A stretch of 7,359 bases of DNA, from NCBI GenBank assembly GCA_020024985.1, contig JAHHSW010000039.1, forward strand, positions 1 to 7,359, written 5' to 3'. This DNA comes from Anaeroplasmataceae bacterium (GTDB lineage Bacteria > Bacillota_I > Bacilli_A > Acholeplasmatales > Anaeroplasmataceae). The notes beneath the pieces are model-generated. The model saw only the letters and a list, made by a program, of their open reading frames with translations, made no database searches and was not told where the DNA came from. Below, piece by piece: positions 1 through 6,494 of this stretch; the first letter of the stretch is position 1, and every line of letters starts with the position of its first letter. The position numbers and the translations under genes are program-made.

Positions 1-1226
1 TTATTAAATATTCCATAAATCCAAACAATTCTAAGACCACAAACACCTATTAATGAAACAATCATTGGTGTTATAGAATAACCAATACCCCTTATTGCCA
101 GTGGTACACAATCCATAATTCCACAAATAAAATATAATAACGCTAACGCATTAAGCCTTTCCTTAGCCCACATAATTTGTTCTGGAGTCTTTACATAAAG
201 ATTAATTAGCTGATCCTGGAATAATACGATTCCACCACCAATTAATAATGCTACTATTGTAGAGGCTAAAAGACTATATAACAGTGATTTTAAGATATTC
301 TTCTTATTACCAGCTCCATAATTTGCTGAAACAAAGGCTACACAGGAAAGTGAAACTGAATTCATTGCTGTATAAATAAAGCCCTCAAGTGAATTAGAGG
401 CTCCATTACCACCGGTAACATTTACACCAAGGCCATTAATGCTTGATTGAATCATTACATTAGATAATGAGAATAGTGAGCCCTGAATACCAGCAGGTAA
501 GCCTATTTTAGCAATTTCTAAGGCCTCAGCCGTGTGGAATCTCATTTCCTTAAAGCTAAACCTTACAAAGCCCTTATTTCTCATTAAGGCAATAACTATA
601 GCTACAGCTGATATACCCTCAGATATAATAGTTGCTAGAGCAACACCTGGTACATCCATTTTAAAAACTATAACAAAGAATAAATTAAATAAAACATTTA
701 CAATTCCTGATGAGGCTAAAATTGTAAATGGCTTCATCGTGTCACCAGTAGCTCGCAATAAGGCCGCACCAAAATTATAAATCATCAAAAATGGTAAGCC
801 GATAAAATATATTCTTAAATATTCTGTGGATAAATCTATTACCTCAATAGGGCAGTCCATAAGCTTAAGTAAATAGCCTGAGGCAATAACTCCAAATACT
901 CCAACTAGTAGTCCTACTACTACTGAAGCAAGCATAGAGGTATACATAACCCTGTGAGCTTTATTTTTATCACCCTGTCCATAGGAACGAGCCATTAAAA
1001 CATTAGCTCCTATAGATAAGCCCATAAATAGATTAATTATTAGCTTAATTAAGGCATCAGTTGAGGTTATGGCCGCAGTTGAATGCTCTGAGCCAAACAT
1101 ACGACAAACTATTAAATCAGCTGATGTGTATAATAATTGAAGAAGGTTAGTAAATATAACTGGCAACGAATATATAATAATCTTCTTAAATAAATTACCA
1201 TCAGTTAGTGTCATCTCTTTTTTCAC
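1..1226 (-). CDS. MATE-family efflux transporter (3' end cut off by window)
   Basis: Inner-membrane antiporter of the MATE family, which exports drugs and other organic compounds in exchange for Na+ or H+. I translated it by hand: 408 residues are visible and no in-frame stop occurs before the left edge, so roughly the last 40 residues of a typical ~450-residue protein are missing. The start is GTG at 1226-1224; an in-frame TGA lies three codons upstream, and a strong ribosome site (GAGGGGTGAT) sits 7 bases before it. An ATG at codon 5 is the only close alternative. The protein is hydrophobic throughout, with the two-lobe MATE layout. The first lobe carries LPVIFTNLLQLLYTSAD near residue 21 and the hallmark ALLRATGDTMKP at about 155-166. 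The second lobe begins near residue 236 (KIGLPAGIQGS at 240-250) and carries RGIGYS...P...GLRIVW at about 379-402. Family assignment is secure; substrate is unknown. It is divergent from the DJ-1/yidD operon. Confidence 0.93.
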   Translation of the reverse strand, partial: MKKEMTLTDGNLFKKIIIYSLPVIFTNLLQLLYTSADLIVCRMFGSEHSTAAITSTDALIKLIINLFMGLSIGANVLMARSYGQGDKNKAHRVMYTSMLASVVVGLLVGVFGVIASGYLLKLMDCPIEVIDLSTEYLRIYFIGLPFLMIYNFGAALLRATGDTMKPFTILASSGIVNVLFNLFFVIVFKMDVPGVALATIISEGISAVAIVIALMRNKGFVRFSFKEMRFHTAEALEIAKIGLPAGIQGSLFSLSNVMIQSSINGLGVNVTGGNGASNSLEGFIYTAMNSVSLSCVAFVSANYGAGNKKNILKSLLYSLLASTIVALLIGGGIVLFQDQLINLYVKTPEQIMWAKERLNALALLYFICGIMDCVPLAIRGIGYSITPMIVSLIGVCGLRIVWIYGIFN

Positions 1227-1231
1227 TATTA

Positions 1232-1241
1232 ATCACCCCTC
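1232..1241 (-). promoter_or_regulatory. Ribosome binding site of the MATE gene
   Basis: On the minus strand this reads GAGGGGTGAT, closely matching the 16S anti-Shine-Dalgarno complement, with its core about 7-9 bases before a GTG codon. It decides in favour of GTG at 1226 over the ATG four codons downstream, which has no such site. Confidence 0.75.
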
Positions 1242-1259
1242 AAATTAGAAACAAATCGT

Positions 1260-1287
1260 ATTATATCATTTTTTAATCTTAAATCAA
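1260..1287 (-). promoter_or_regulatory. Sigma-A promoter for the MATE gene
   Basis: Minus-strand reading gives TTGATT (1287-1282), a 16-base spacer and TATAAT (1265-1260). The -10 is extended by TG one base upstream (TGATATAAT). It lies about 35 bases before the GTG start, leaving a short leader. Assigned by eye from the consensus; no operator was recognised. Confidence 0.7.
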
Positions 1288-1317
1288 TAATAAAACTAGG
1301 AAAACTAATTATAACTA

Positions 1318-1326
1318 TGTTATAAT
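1318..1326 (+). promoter_or_regulatory. Extended -10 promoter for the DJ-1/yidD operon
   Basis: TGTTATAAT is a perfect -10 hexamer with an upstream TG, 31 bases before the TTG start of the DJ-1-family gene. No good -35 hexamer is seen at 16-18 bases, so recognition would rely on the extended -10. It stands opposite the MATE promoter; the two -10 boxes are about 55 bases apart. Confidence 0.55.
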
Positions 1327-1343
1327 AATAAAAAGGGAATGAT

Positions 1344-1350
1344 AAGGAGG
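1344..1350 (+). promoter_or_regulatory. Strong ribosome binding site selecting a TTG start
   Basis: AAGGAGG lies 7 bases before TTG at 1358-1360. There is no in-frame ATG nearby, and the protein from this TTG starts exactly with the first beta strand expected for the DJ-1 family, so TTG is the start despite being a rare codon. Confidence 0.8.
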
Positions 1351-1357
1351 TTTTAAA

Positions 1358-1894
1358 TTGAAGGCTTTAGCATTAATTTTTGAAGGCTTTGAGGAAGAGG
1401 AGGCTATGGCCCCATTTGCCCTATTTAGACGAGCTGGAGGGGACCTTACAATTTGTAGTAATAATAAAACTGTAATAGGCTCTCATGGTATTACCCTAAC
1501 AGGTATTGAGCTTCTTGCTAATGTTGATTATAAGGACTTCGATTGTCTTATAATACCTGGAGGTGCTCATTATAAATATCTAAAGACAGCTAATACTGTA
1601 CATGAAATAATTAGATATTTCTTTGATAACAACAAAATAGTTTGTGGAATTTGTGCTGCTCCTACCATCTTTGGTATGCTTGGCTATCTTAAGGGTAAAA
1701 GCTATACCTGCTTTACTGCCATGAACAAGGATTTTGGTGGTACATATAAGTATGAGGGCTGTGTAGTAGATGGAAATCTTATAACCGCAAGAAGTGTAGC
1801 CTATTCATTAGATTTTGCTTATGCAATAATTGAAAAGACCCTAGGCAAGGAAACACTAGACTGGGTTCAAAAGAAGATTTATTATGAAAAATAA
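1358..1894 (+). CDS. DJ-1/PfpI-family protein (YajL/ThiJ-like)
   Basis: Cytosolic protein of the DJ-1/PfpI superfamily, 178 residues, the normal single-domain length. Family members have been described as glyoxalase III-type enzymes, chaperones or protein deglycases; the activity here cannot be read from sequence. Visible landmarks are the first strand KALALIFEGFEEEEA with the conserved glutamate at E15 (equivalent to human DJ-1 Glu18), the LIIPGG turn at 64-69, the nucleophile elbow GICAAPTIFG with reactive cysteine C99, and the late ITARSVAYSLDFAYAIIE segment matching the family's conserved region near residues 142-159. An additional cysteine at C96 forms C-G-I-C with the nucleophile. The histidine found after the elbow in human DJ-1 is not obvious here. 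Translation starts at TTG behind a strong ribosome site. Its last 11 bases overlap yidD, implying one transcript and possible translational coupling. Confidence 0.9.
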   Translation: MKALALIFEGFEEEEAMAPFALFRRAGGDLTICSNNKTVIGSHGITLTGIELLANVDYKDFDCLIIPGGAHYKYLKTANTVHEIIRYFFDNNKIVCGICAAPTIFGMLGYLKGKSYTCFTAMNKDFGGTYKYEGCVVDGNLITARSVAYSLDFAYAIIEKTLGKETLDWVQKKIYYEK

Positions 1895-2177
1895 GCTACC
1901 TATCAAAATGATAGATTGGTATAAAAGGGAGATATCACCTAATTTATCACCAAGATGCCGTTATATTCCTACCTGTAGTGAATATGCAAGATGCTGTTAT
2001 GAAAAATTTTCTTTCGCCAAGGCCTCATATCTTACTACTAAAAGGCTTTTAAAATGTAATCCACTTTTTAAGGGAGGCTATGATCCTGTCCCATTAACTA
2101 AGGAGGAAAAGGAAAGGCTTAAGGAGGAAAATCAAAAAAATGAGGAGGAAAAGCTAAGTGAGGAGGAGTCAAAATGA
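1884..2177 (+). CDS. yidD: YidD, membrane protein insertion efficiency factor
   Basis: Small membrane-associated protein thought to help YidC-dependent insertion of inner-membrane proteins. The 97 residues contain the whole family signature: an amphipathic N-terminus (W12-Y13-K14), RYIPTCSEYA at 26-35, LLKCNPLF at 55-62 and GGYDPVP at 64-70. The conserved cysteines are C25, C31 and C58; C37 and C38 are additional. After residue 70 comes a 27-residue, Glu/Lys-rich, heptad-like tail (KEEKERL, KEENQKN, EEEKLSE) that the core family does not need. The ATG overlaps the end of the DJ-1-family gene by 11 bases, with a modest AAGAAG ribosome site, so coupled translation is likely. yidD usually sits by rnpA and yidC; here it does not. 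The TGA stop falls inside the terminator hairpin. It converges on ymcA. Confidence 0.95.
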   Translation: MKNKLPIKMIDWYKREISPNLSPRCRYIPTCSEYARCCYEKFSFAKASYLTTKRLLKCNPLFKGGYDPVPLTKEEKERLKEENQKNEEEKLSEEESK

Positions 2178-2189
2178 CTCCTTTTTCTT
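2164..2189 (+). terminator. Intrinsic terminator of the DJ-1/yidD operon
   Basis: AGGAGTCA and TGACTCCT form a perfect 8-bp stem around a 3-base AAA loop, followed by TTTTTCTT. The yidD stop TGA (2175-2177) lies in the right arm and the last yidD codons in the left arm and loop. Two G-T wobbles and an A-T pair could extend the stem by three pairs. Confidence 0.85.
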
Positions 2190-2198
2190 ATATAAACA

Positions 2199-2234
2199 AA
2201 AAAATAAATGACTTGAGCTAGTCATTTATTTTTT
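2199..2234. terminator. Bidirectional terminator between convergent yidD and ymcA
   Basis: A 15-bp perfect inverted repeat (2199-2213 with 2220-2234) around a 6-base TGAGCT loop. It has A-runs on the left and T-runs on the right, so each strand ends in a U-tract. On the minus strand it ends the rny-ymdB-miaB-ymcA run and contains the ymcA TAG stop (2218-2220). On the plus strand it backs up the yidD terminator a few bases upstream. Confidence 0.8.
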
Positions 2235-2550
2235 TATTTATCTTATCTTCAATTTCATTTGTCATAGTTAAAAGAATATTATCCACAATATCTAAAAGCT
2301 CTAAATACTCCTCTACAAAGGGTAAATCTAAAAGCTCAGCCTTTATTTTTTCATATTCTAGTTTTTGATTTTTGTATTGCTTCATTTGGTTATATTCCTT
2401 AGAATTAACCATCTTCTTTTGAATAAGCTTCATTTCCTTAAGCTTAAGCTTGATTTCCTTGTTATTATCAATATATCCCTCAAGCTCATGAATTCTTTTA
2501 ACCTCAGGTAGGCTATTAAGGTATTCCTTAATTTCCTCCTTAGTCCTCAC
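2218..2550 (-). CDS. ymcA: YmcA (RicA) of the YlbF/YmcA family, RNase Y partner
   Basis: Small, helical, highly charged cytosolic protein of 110 residues. In B. subtilis, YmcA with YlbF and YaaT forms a complex that directs RNase Y cleavage of operon mRNAs and is needed for biofilm formation, competence and sporulation. Assignment rests on the all-helical YlbF-type pattern, the segment ELLDLPFVEEYLE near residues 72-84, which resembles the ELEEIPVIQEF stretch of B. subtilis YmcA, and the position directly after miaB, as in B. subtilis. It starts at GTG (2550-2548), 5 bases after AGGAGA, and overlaps the end of miaB by 11 bases, so coupled translation is likely. It contains no cysteine and ends soon after the last helix, whereas B. 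subtilis YmcA (about 143 residues) has a longer tail with a cysteine. Family is fairly secure; choice of YmcA over YlbF leans on context. Confidence 0.85.
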   Translation of the reverse strand: MRTKEEIKEYLNSLPEVKRIHELEGYIDNNKEIKLKLKEMKLIQKKMVNSKEYNQMKQYKNQKLEYEKIKAELLDLPFVEEYLELLDIVDNILLTMTNEIEDKINKKIND

Positions 2551-3976
2551 AAAGTTCTCCTATCATAAACCAAGTCTTGGCCTCAGTTACCTTAACCTTA
2601 ACAATCTTACCAACAAGGCTCATATCATCGCTCTTAAAGTGAGTAAGCTTTAAATGCTTAGAGTATCCACACATCATACCCTCACCATTCTTGCTTTCAC
2701 CATCTACTAATACCTCTACTACCTGACCTACAAATCTTTCATGTCCTCTTAAATAGCCCTCATTTACTAAAGAAATTAATCTATTTAATCTATCATGCTT
2801 CTCCTCCATTGGAGTATGATCCTCCATCTTAGCTGCTGGAGTACCCTCACGTGGAGAATAAATAAAGGTAAATGCGCCCTCGAAGCGAGCCTCCTTAACT
2901 AAATCAAGAGTATGCTGGAATTCCTCCTCAGTTTCTCCTGGGAAGCCAACAATAATATCTGTAGTTAATGATAAATCTGGTACTAGCTCATAAAGCTTAT
3001 TAATCTTCTCCATATACTCCTCATGTGTATACTTACGATTCATAATTTTTAAAACTCTATTATCTCCAGATTGTACAGGTAAATGTAGCTGTGGCATTAC
3101 GCTCTTACAATCATGCATAGCCTGCATAGTCTTTAAATCTAAATCTCTTGGATGTGAGGTTGTATATCTAATGCGCTCAATACCAGTCTTATCTAAGTCA
3201 TATAATAAGTCACCAAAGGTATAATCAATTCCTAAATCCTTACCATAGGCATTAACATTTTGACCAAGTAGGGTAATTTCCTTATAGCCCTTAGAAACTA
3301 AATTCTTAACCTCAGCTATAATATCCTCCTTAGCTCTTGATCTTTCCTTACCTCTTGTATAAGGTACTATACAATAGGTACAGAATTCATCACAGCCAAA
3401 CATAATATTAACCCAGGCCTTATAGCTTGACTCTCTATGAGTTGGATAATCCTCAATAATATTACCCTGACTAGATAATACCTCGATAACCTTAGTTTTA
3501 GTTTCGTATACCTTAGCAAGTAGCTCAGGAAGACGATGTCTATTATGAGTACCAAATACTAAATCAATAAAATTATATGATTCGATTAGCTTTTTAGTAG
3601 CATTCTCCTCCTGAGGCATACAGCCACAGATACCTACTACCATATTAGGTTTTTCTCTTTTTCTACCCTTAAGCTGACCTAGTACTCCCCAAATTCTTTG
3701 TTCTGCATTATCTCTAATAGCACATGTATTTAGAATAACTACATCAGATTTCATTGGATCTACTGCTCTTTTATATCCAACTCCCTCTAAAATACCACTC
3801 ATCATCTCACTATCAGCCTCATTACCCTGACAGCCGTAGGTATAAATATAGTAGGTCTTTCCATCGCCTATATTTTTATAATTATCATTTAGCTTATATC
3901 TAATTGTTTCAAAAGCTTCCTTGCTTCTTTTTCTTGCGTCCTTTAAAGACGGCATAGATAGCTTTGTACTCTTCAT
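2540..3976 (-). CDS. miaB: MiaB, tRNA-2-methylthio-N6-dimethylallyladenosine synthase
   Basis: Radical-SAM methylthiotransferase that adds a 2-methylthio group to i6A at position 37 of tRNAs reading UNN codons, aiding reading-frame maintenance. The 478 residues include all three domains. The N-terminal MTTase domain (about 41-160) has auxiliary [4Fe-4S] ligands C49 (YTYGCQGNEAD), C85 (NTCAIRDNAE) and C119 (CGCMPQE). The radical-SAM core has C195, C199 and C202 (GCDEFCTYC, then PYTRGKERSR), followed by LLGQNVNAYG, TSHPRD, LHLPVQSG and TDIIVGFPGET. The C-terminal TRAM domain (about 410-475) carries VEVLVDGESKN and ends near KTWFMIGE. The ~40-residue N-terminal extension resembles that of Bacillus MiaB. 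Where Bacillus has GCQMNE, this protein has GCQGNE. ATG at 3976-3974 follows a GAGGTGAT ribosome site. It lies 77 bases after ymdB and overlaps ymcA by 11 bases. Confidence 0.97.
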   Translation of the reverse strand: MKSTKLSMPSLKDARKRSKEAFETIRYKLNDNYKNIGDGKTYYIYTYGCQGNEADSEMMSGILEGVGYKRAVDPMKSDVVILNTCAIRDNAEQRIWGVLGQLKGRKREKPNMVVGICGCMPQEENATKKLIESYNFIDLVFGTHNRHRLPELLAKVYETKTKVIEVLSSQGNIIEDYPTHRESSYKAWVNIMFGCDEFCTYCIVPYTRGKERSRAKEDIIAEVKNLVSKGYKEITLLGQNVNAYGKDLGIDYTFGDLLYDLDKTGIERIRYTTSHPRDLDLKTMQAMHDCKSVMPQLHLPVQSGDNRVLKIMNRKYTHEEYMEKINKLYELVPDLSLTTDIIVGFPGETEEEFQHTLDLVKEARFEGAFTFIYSPREGTPAAKMEDHTPMEEKHDRLNRLISLVNEGYLRGHERFVGQVVEVLVDGESKNGEGMMCGYSKHLKLTHFKSDDMSLVGKIVKVKVTEAKTWFMIGELCED

Positions 3977-4005
3977 AAAATCACCTCAAATATTTAATCT
4001 CAAAC

Positions 4006-4011
4006 ATTATA
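4006..4011 (-). promoter_or_regulatory. Candidate -10 box for miaB-ymcA
   Basis: TATAAT on the minus strand in the 77-base gap after ymdB, about 30 bases before the miaB ATG. No convincing -35 is seen (TTTAAT at 17 bases is poor) and there is no TG extension. A TATAAT by chance is plausible in sequence this AT-rich. If real, it would let miaB-ymcA be expressed independently of rny. Confidence 0.4.
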
Positions 4012-4053
4012 CCTAATTAATTCAATAAATTAAAGAGCATTTTAAAAATAAAG

Positions 4054-4815
4054 CTAGATATTAACCTTTTTTAAAACTCTTGTAATAGTTTTTTTGCTTC
4101 CTAGGTCTAAAACAACTCCAGAAATTATAAATTCCTTATCCTGGCTTACCTTTAGTGGCTCATAAACTCCAGTTCTAAATCTTTTAATAATGCTTTCCTT
4201 ATCATCACCAAGAATGCTATTATAAGGACCACACATTCCCATATCACTTATAAAGCAGGTATTATTGTAAACCTGCTCATCTGCTGTTTGAGTATGGGTA
4301 TGAGTACCTAAAACTGCATCAACCCTTCCACTAAAATCATAAAAGAAGGCCTTCTTTTCACTAGTTGCGTCTCCATGAAAATCAACAATTATATGATCAG
4401 CCATAATTTCAGATAATAGCCTATCCATTGTTTTAAAGGGACAATCTAGTGGAGTATTTGAAAATACTCTTCCTAGCATATTAACTAAGGCTATTTTTTC
4501 ATTGTTGTAATTAATGTATATATAGCCCTTACCATATTCAGTATTATAATTAGCTGGCCTACAAATTGTCGCCTCATTCATATAATCCTTAATTTCACTC
4601 TTGCTAAAGGTATGGTTACCCATAGAAATACCAGCAACCCCCATAGCCTTAAGCTGCTTATAATGCTTTTCAATAAGGCCCTTACCACCACTAACATTTT
4701 CAGCATTAACTAAAACAAGGTTAATTTTATATTCTCTTTTAAGGCTTTCAAGATTAGCCTTTAAAACTGGTAGGGTAGCCTCACCTACAATATCTCCTAA
4801 ATATAATATTCTCAT
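4054..4815 (-). CDS. ymdB: YmdB-family metallophosphoesterase / cyclic-nucleotide phosphodiesterase
   Basis: Binuclear-metal phosphoesterase of the YmdB family (TIGR00282 type). The B. subtilis protein hydrolyses cyclic nucleotides such as cAMP in vitro and affects biofilm formation and motility. At 253 residues it has nearly the family length (about 264). Metal and catalytic motifs are in order: GDIVG with D8, NAEN with E39 and N40, MGNHTF with N67 and H68, DFHGDATSEK with H147, and GTHTHTQTAD with H172 and H174. FISDMGMCGPYNS (about 189-201) is a further family block. The usual DFHAEATSEK is changed to DFHGDATSEK, a conservative variation that leaves the metal histidine intact. ATG at 4815-4813 follows GAGGTG. 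It lies directly downstream of rny, as in Bacillus, but with a terminator hairpin between them. Confidence 0.95.
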   Translation of the reverse strand: MRILYLGDIVGEATLPVLKANLESLKREYKINLVLVNAENVSGGKGLIEKHYKQLKAMGVAGISMGNHTFSKSEIKDYMNEATICRPANYNTEYGKGYIYINYNNEKIALVNMLGRVFSNTPLDCPFKTMDRLLSEIMADHIIVDFHGDATSEKKAFFYDFSGRVDAVLGTHTHTQTADEQVYNNTCFISDMGMCGPYNSILGDDKESIIKRFRTGVYEPLKVSQDKEFIISGVVLDLGSKKTITRVLKKVNI

Positions 4816-4830
4816 TTTTCACCTCAATGA

Positions 4831-4858
4831 AACAAAAAGAGTGGCAATGCCACTCTTT
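4831..4858 (-). terminator. Terminator hairpin between rny and ymdB
   Basis: On the minus strand AAAGAGTGGC and GCCACTCTTT form a perfect 10-bp stem with a 3-base ATT loop, followed by a T-rich tail (TTTTTGTTT). It begins 6 bases after the rny stop. The ymdB ribosome site GAGGTG follows within a few bases of the T-run. It should end or thin out rny transcripts before ymdB, or act as a 3'-end stabiliser. Confidence 0.85.
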
Positions 4859-4864
4859 AATTTA

Positions 4865-6448
4865 TTATTTTGCAACATCAACAGCACGAGTTTCACGAAT
4901 AACTGTAACCTTGATTGTACCAGGATATTGAAGCTTATTTTCAATTTCCTCCTTGATTTGTCTAGCAATTGCGATTGTAGATAAATCATCAATCTCCTCA
5001 GGGTTAACAATAACACGTACCTCACGTCCAGCCTGAATTGCGAAGCTTTGCTGAACTCCCTTAATGCTATTAGAAATAGCCTCGAGGTTTTCAAGCCTCT
5101 TAGTATAATTCTCTAATGAATCTGATCTAGCACCAGGTCTTGCTGAAGATAAAGCATCTGCTGCAGCAACTAATACTGCAATAATGCTCTTAGGAGCAAC
5201 ATCCTCATGGTGAGAAGCAATCGCATCAACAACCTCCTTAGGCTCATGATACTTATTTGCAAGCTCTACACCAATTTCAACATGGCTTCCCTCAATCTCG
5301 TGGTCAACTGCCTTACCAATATCATGTAGTAAGCCAGCTCTACGAGCTAGAATTTCATTTTCACCAATTTCTGCAGCTAGCTTACCAGCTATCATTGCAG
5401 TTTCAATACTATGCTTTAATACATTTTGACCATAGCTTGTACGGAAGTTTAATCTACCTAGTAGACGTACTAAATCTGGATGTATTTTACCAATACCAGT
5501 CTTGAATACGGCCTCCTCCCCCATTTCGCGGATAACCATTTCAACCTCGCCACGACATCTTTCAACAACCTCTTCGATTCTACCTGGATGGATTCTTCCA
5601 TCTGATACTAGAATCTCAAGGGCACGCTTTGCAACCTCACGACGAACTGGATCAAATCCAGATAATACTACAGCCTCTGGGGTATCATCAATAATTAAAT
5701 CAACACCAGTTAAAGCCTCAATTGTACGGATATTTCTACCCTCTCTACCAATAATTCTACCCTTCATTTCCTCAACAGGTAATGATACAGTAGAAACAGT
5801 ATTTTCACCAGCAGTTTCTCCAGCATACTTTTGGATAGCAAGTGCTAAGCAGTTCTTAGCCTTAGCCTTTACCTCAAGCTTTGCCTTCTCTTCCTCTTCC
5901 TTAATATATGTAGAAATTTCTACCTTCATGCTATCATGAACTGAATCCATGATAATCTTTTTGGCTTCATCCCTATTTAAGCCAGCAATTTCAATTAGCT
6001 TTTGCTCTTGAGCCTTTAAAGTAGCCTCTACCTTATTATTTTGTTGTTCTAACTCTGCTTTCTTTTCATCAATTTTGATTTCTTTTGAATTTAGCATTTC
6101 TTCACGTCTATCTAAATTATTCGAACGACGATCAAGGGTATCCTCACGTTGATTAAGCTTACTTTCAAGCTCAACAACGACATTTTTTCTTTCCTTAATA
6201 TCACGATCTGCTTCTTGCTTCAATACAGCAATTTCTTGTTTTGCTTCAATAATTGATTCTTTCTTCTTCTTATCAGCCTCTACCTCGGCATCAGCAAGTA
6301 TTTTATCTGCTTCCTCCTTAGTATGAGAAACTGACTTTTCATGCTGCTTAATACGGAAAAAATATCCACAGCCAGCTCCTAAAGCCACACCCAAAACAAT
6401 AAGGGCAACCCATAATGGCCAAGACACGCTCATAAAGTTTAACGACAT
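4865..6448 (-). CDS. rny: RNase Y, membrane-anchored endoribonuclease
   Basis: RNase Y starts bulk mRNA decay in many Bacillota by endonucleolytic cleavage and acts as a membrane-anchored scaffold of the degradosome-like network. At 527 residues it matches the family length (about 520). Domains in order: one N-terminal transmembrane helix (about 8-31) followed by basic residues; a long Glu/Lys/Arg-rich coiled coil (about 35-200); a KH RNA-binding domain with [10 protein letters not shown] at 230-239; and an HD domain with H346 (LKHSIE), the catalytic pair H375-D376 (LLHDIGKA) and SHHED at 412-416. The C-terminal region ends with [27 protein letters not shown] residues typical of the family. 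ATG at 6448-6446 follows GGGAGG, 6 bases away; the internal ATG at codon 6 lacks such a site. A near-consensus promoter lies upstream. Downstream are ymdB and, further on, ymcA, a known RNase Y specificity factor. Confidence 0.98.
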   Translation of the reverse strand: MSLNFMSVSWPLWVALIVLGVALGAGCGYFFRIKQHEKSVSHTKEEADKILADAEVEADKKKKESIIEAKQEIAVLKQEADRDIKERKNVVVELESKLNQREDTLDRRSNNLDRREEMLNSKEIKIDEKKAELEQQNNKVEATLKAQEQKLIEIAGLNRDEAKKIIMDSVHDSMKVEISTYIKEEEEKAKLEVKAKAKNCLALAIQKYAGETAGENTVSTVSLPVEEMKGRIIGREGRNIRTIEALTGVDLIIDDTPEAVVLSGFDPVRREVAKRALEILVSDGRIHPGRIEEVVERCRGEVEMVIREMGEEAVFKTGIGKIHPDLVRLLGRLNFRTSYGQNVLKHSIETAMIAGKLAAEIGENEILARRAGLLHDIGKAVDHEIEGSHVEIGVELANKYHEPKEVVDAIASHHEDVAPKSIIAVLVAAADALSSARPGARSDSLENYTKRLENLEAISNSIKGVQQSFAIQAGREVRVIVNPEEIDDLSTIAIARQIKEEIENKLQYPGTIKVTVIRETRAVDVAK

Positions 6449-6494
6449 TTTGTGCCTCCCTTAATTATATTAGTTTTAGTAAACTCCAATAATT

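Noticed and set aside
532..780. 82-codon rightward open frame inside the MATE gene
   Set aside because: It is antisense to a clearly coding MATE region, has no ribosome site and no protein-like pattern.
2175..2195. Genetic code 4 (TGA as tryptophan) extending YidD
   Set aside because: All tryptophans read in the window are TGG, the extension would be only a few hydrophobic residues before TAA, and the TGA sits inside a terminator hairpin.
1884..2550. Small convergent genes as a toxin-antitoxin pair
   Set aside because: The rightward gene carries the full YidD signature and the leftward one fits YmcA with miaB context; neither resembles a known toxin or antitoxin.
3367..3555. Leftward 62-codon frame within miaB
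   Set aside because: It is an out-of-frame shadow of the radical-SAM region; the miaB frame is unambiguous.
4015..4053. Terminator after ymdB
   Set aside because: Only weak AT pairing with mismatches is found (AGC/GCT ends with a broken stem) and there is no proper T-run, so read-through into miaB is likely.
4819..5094. Leftward 91-codon frame over the 3' end of rny
   Set aside because: It is an alternate frame of the conserved RNase Y C-terminus and ends in the rny-ymdB terminator region.
5257..5939. Two rightward open frames (5257-5505 and 5502-5939) antisense to rny
   Set aside because: They mirror the KH/HD coding region of rny; their Ser/Ile- and Gln/His-rich composition is what antisense reading of that gene gives. 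No start signals.
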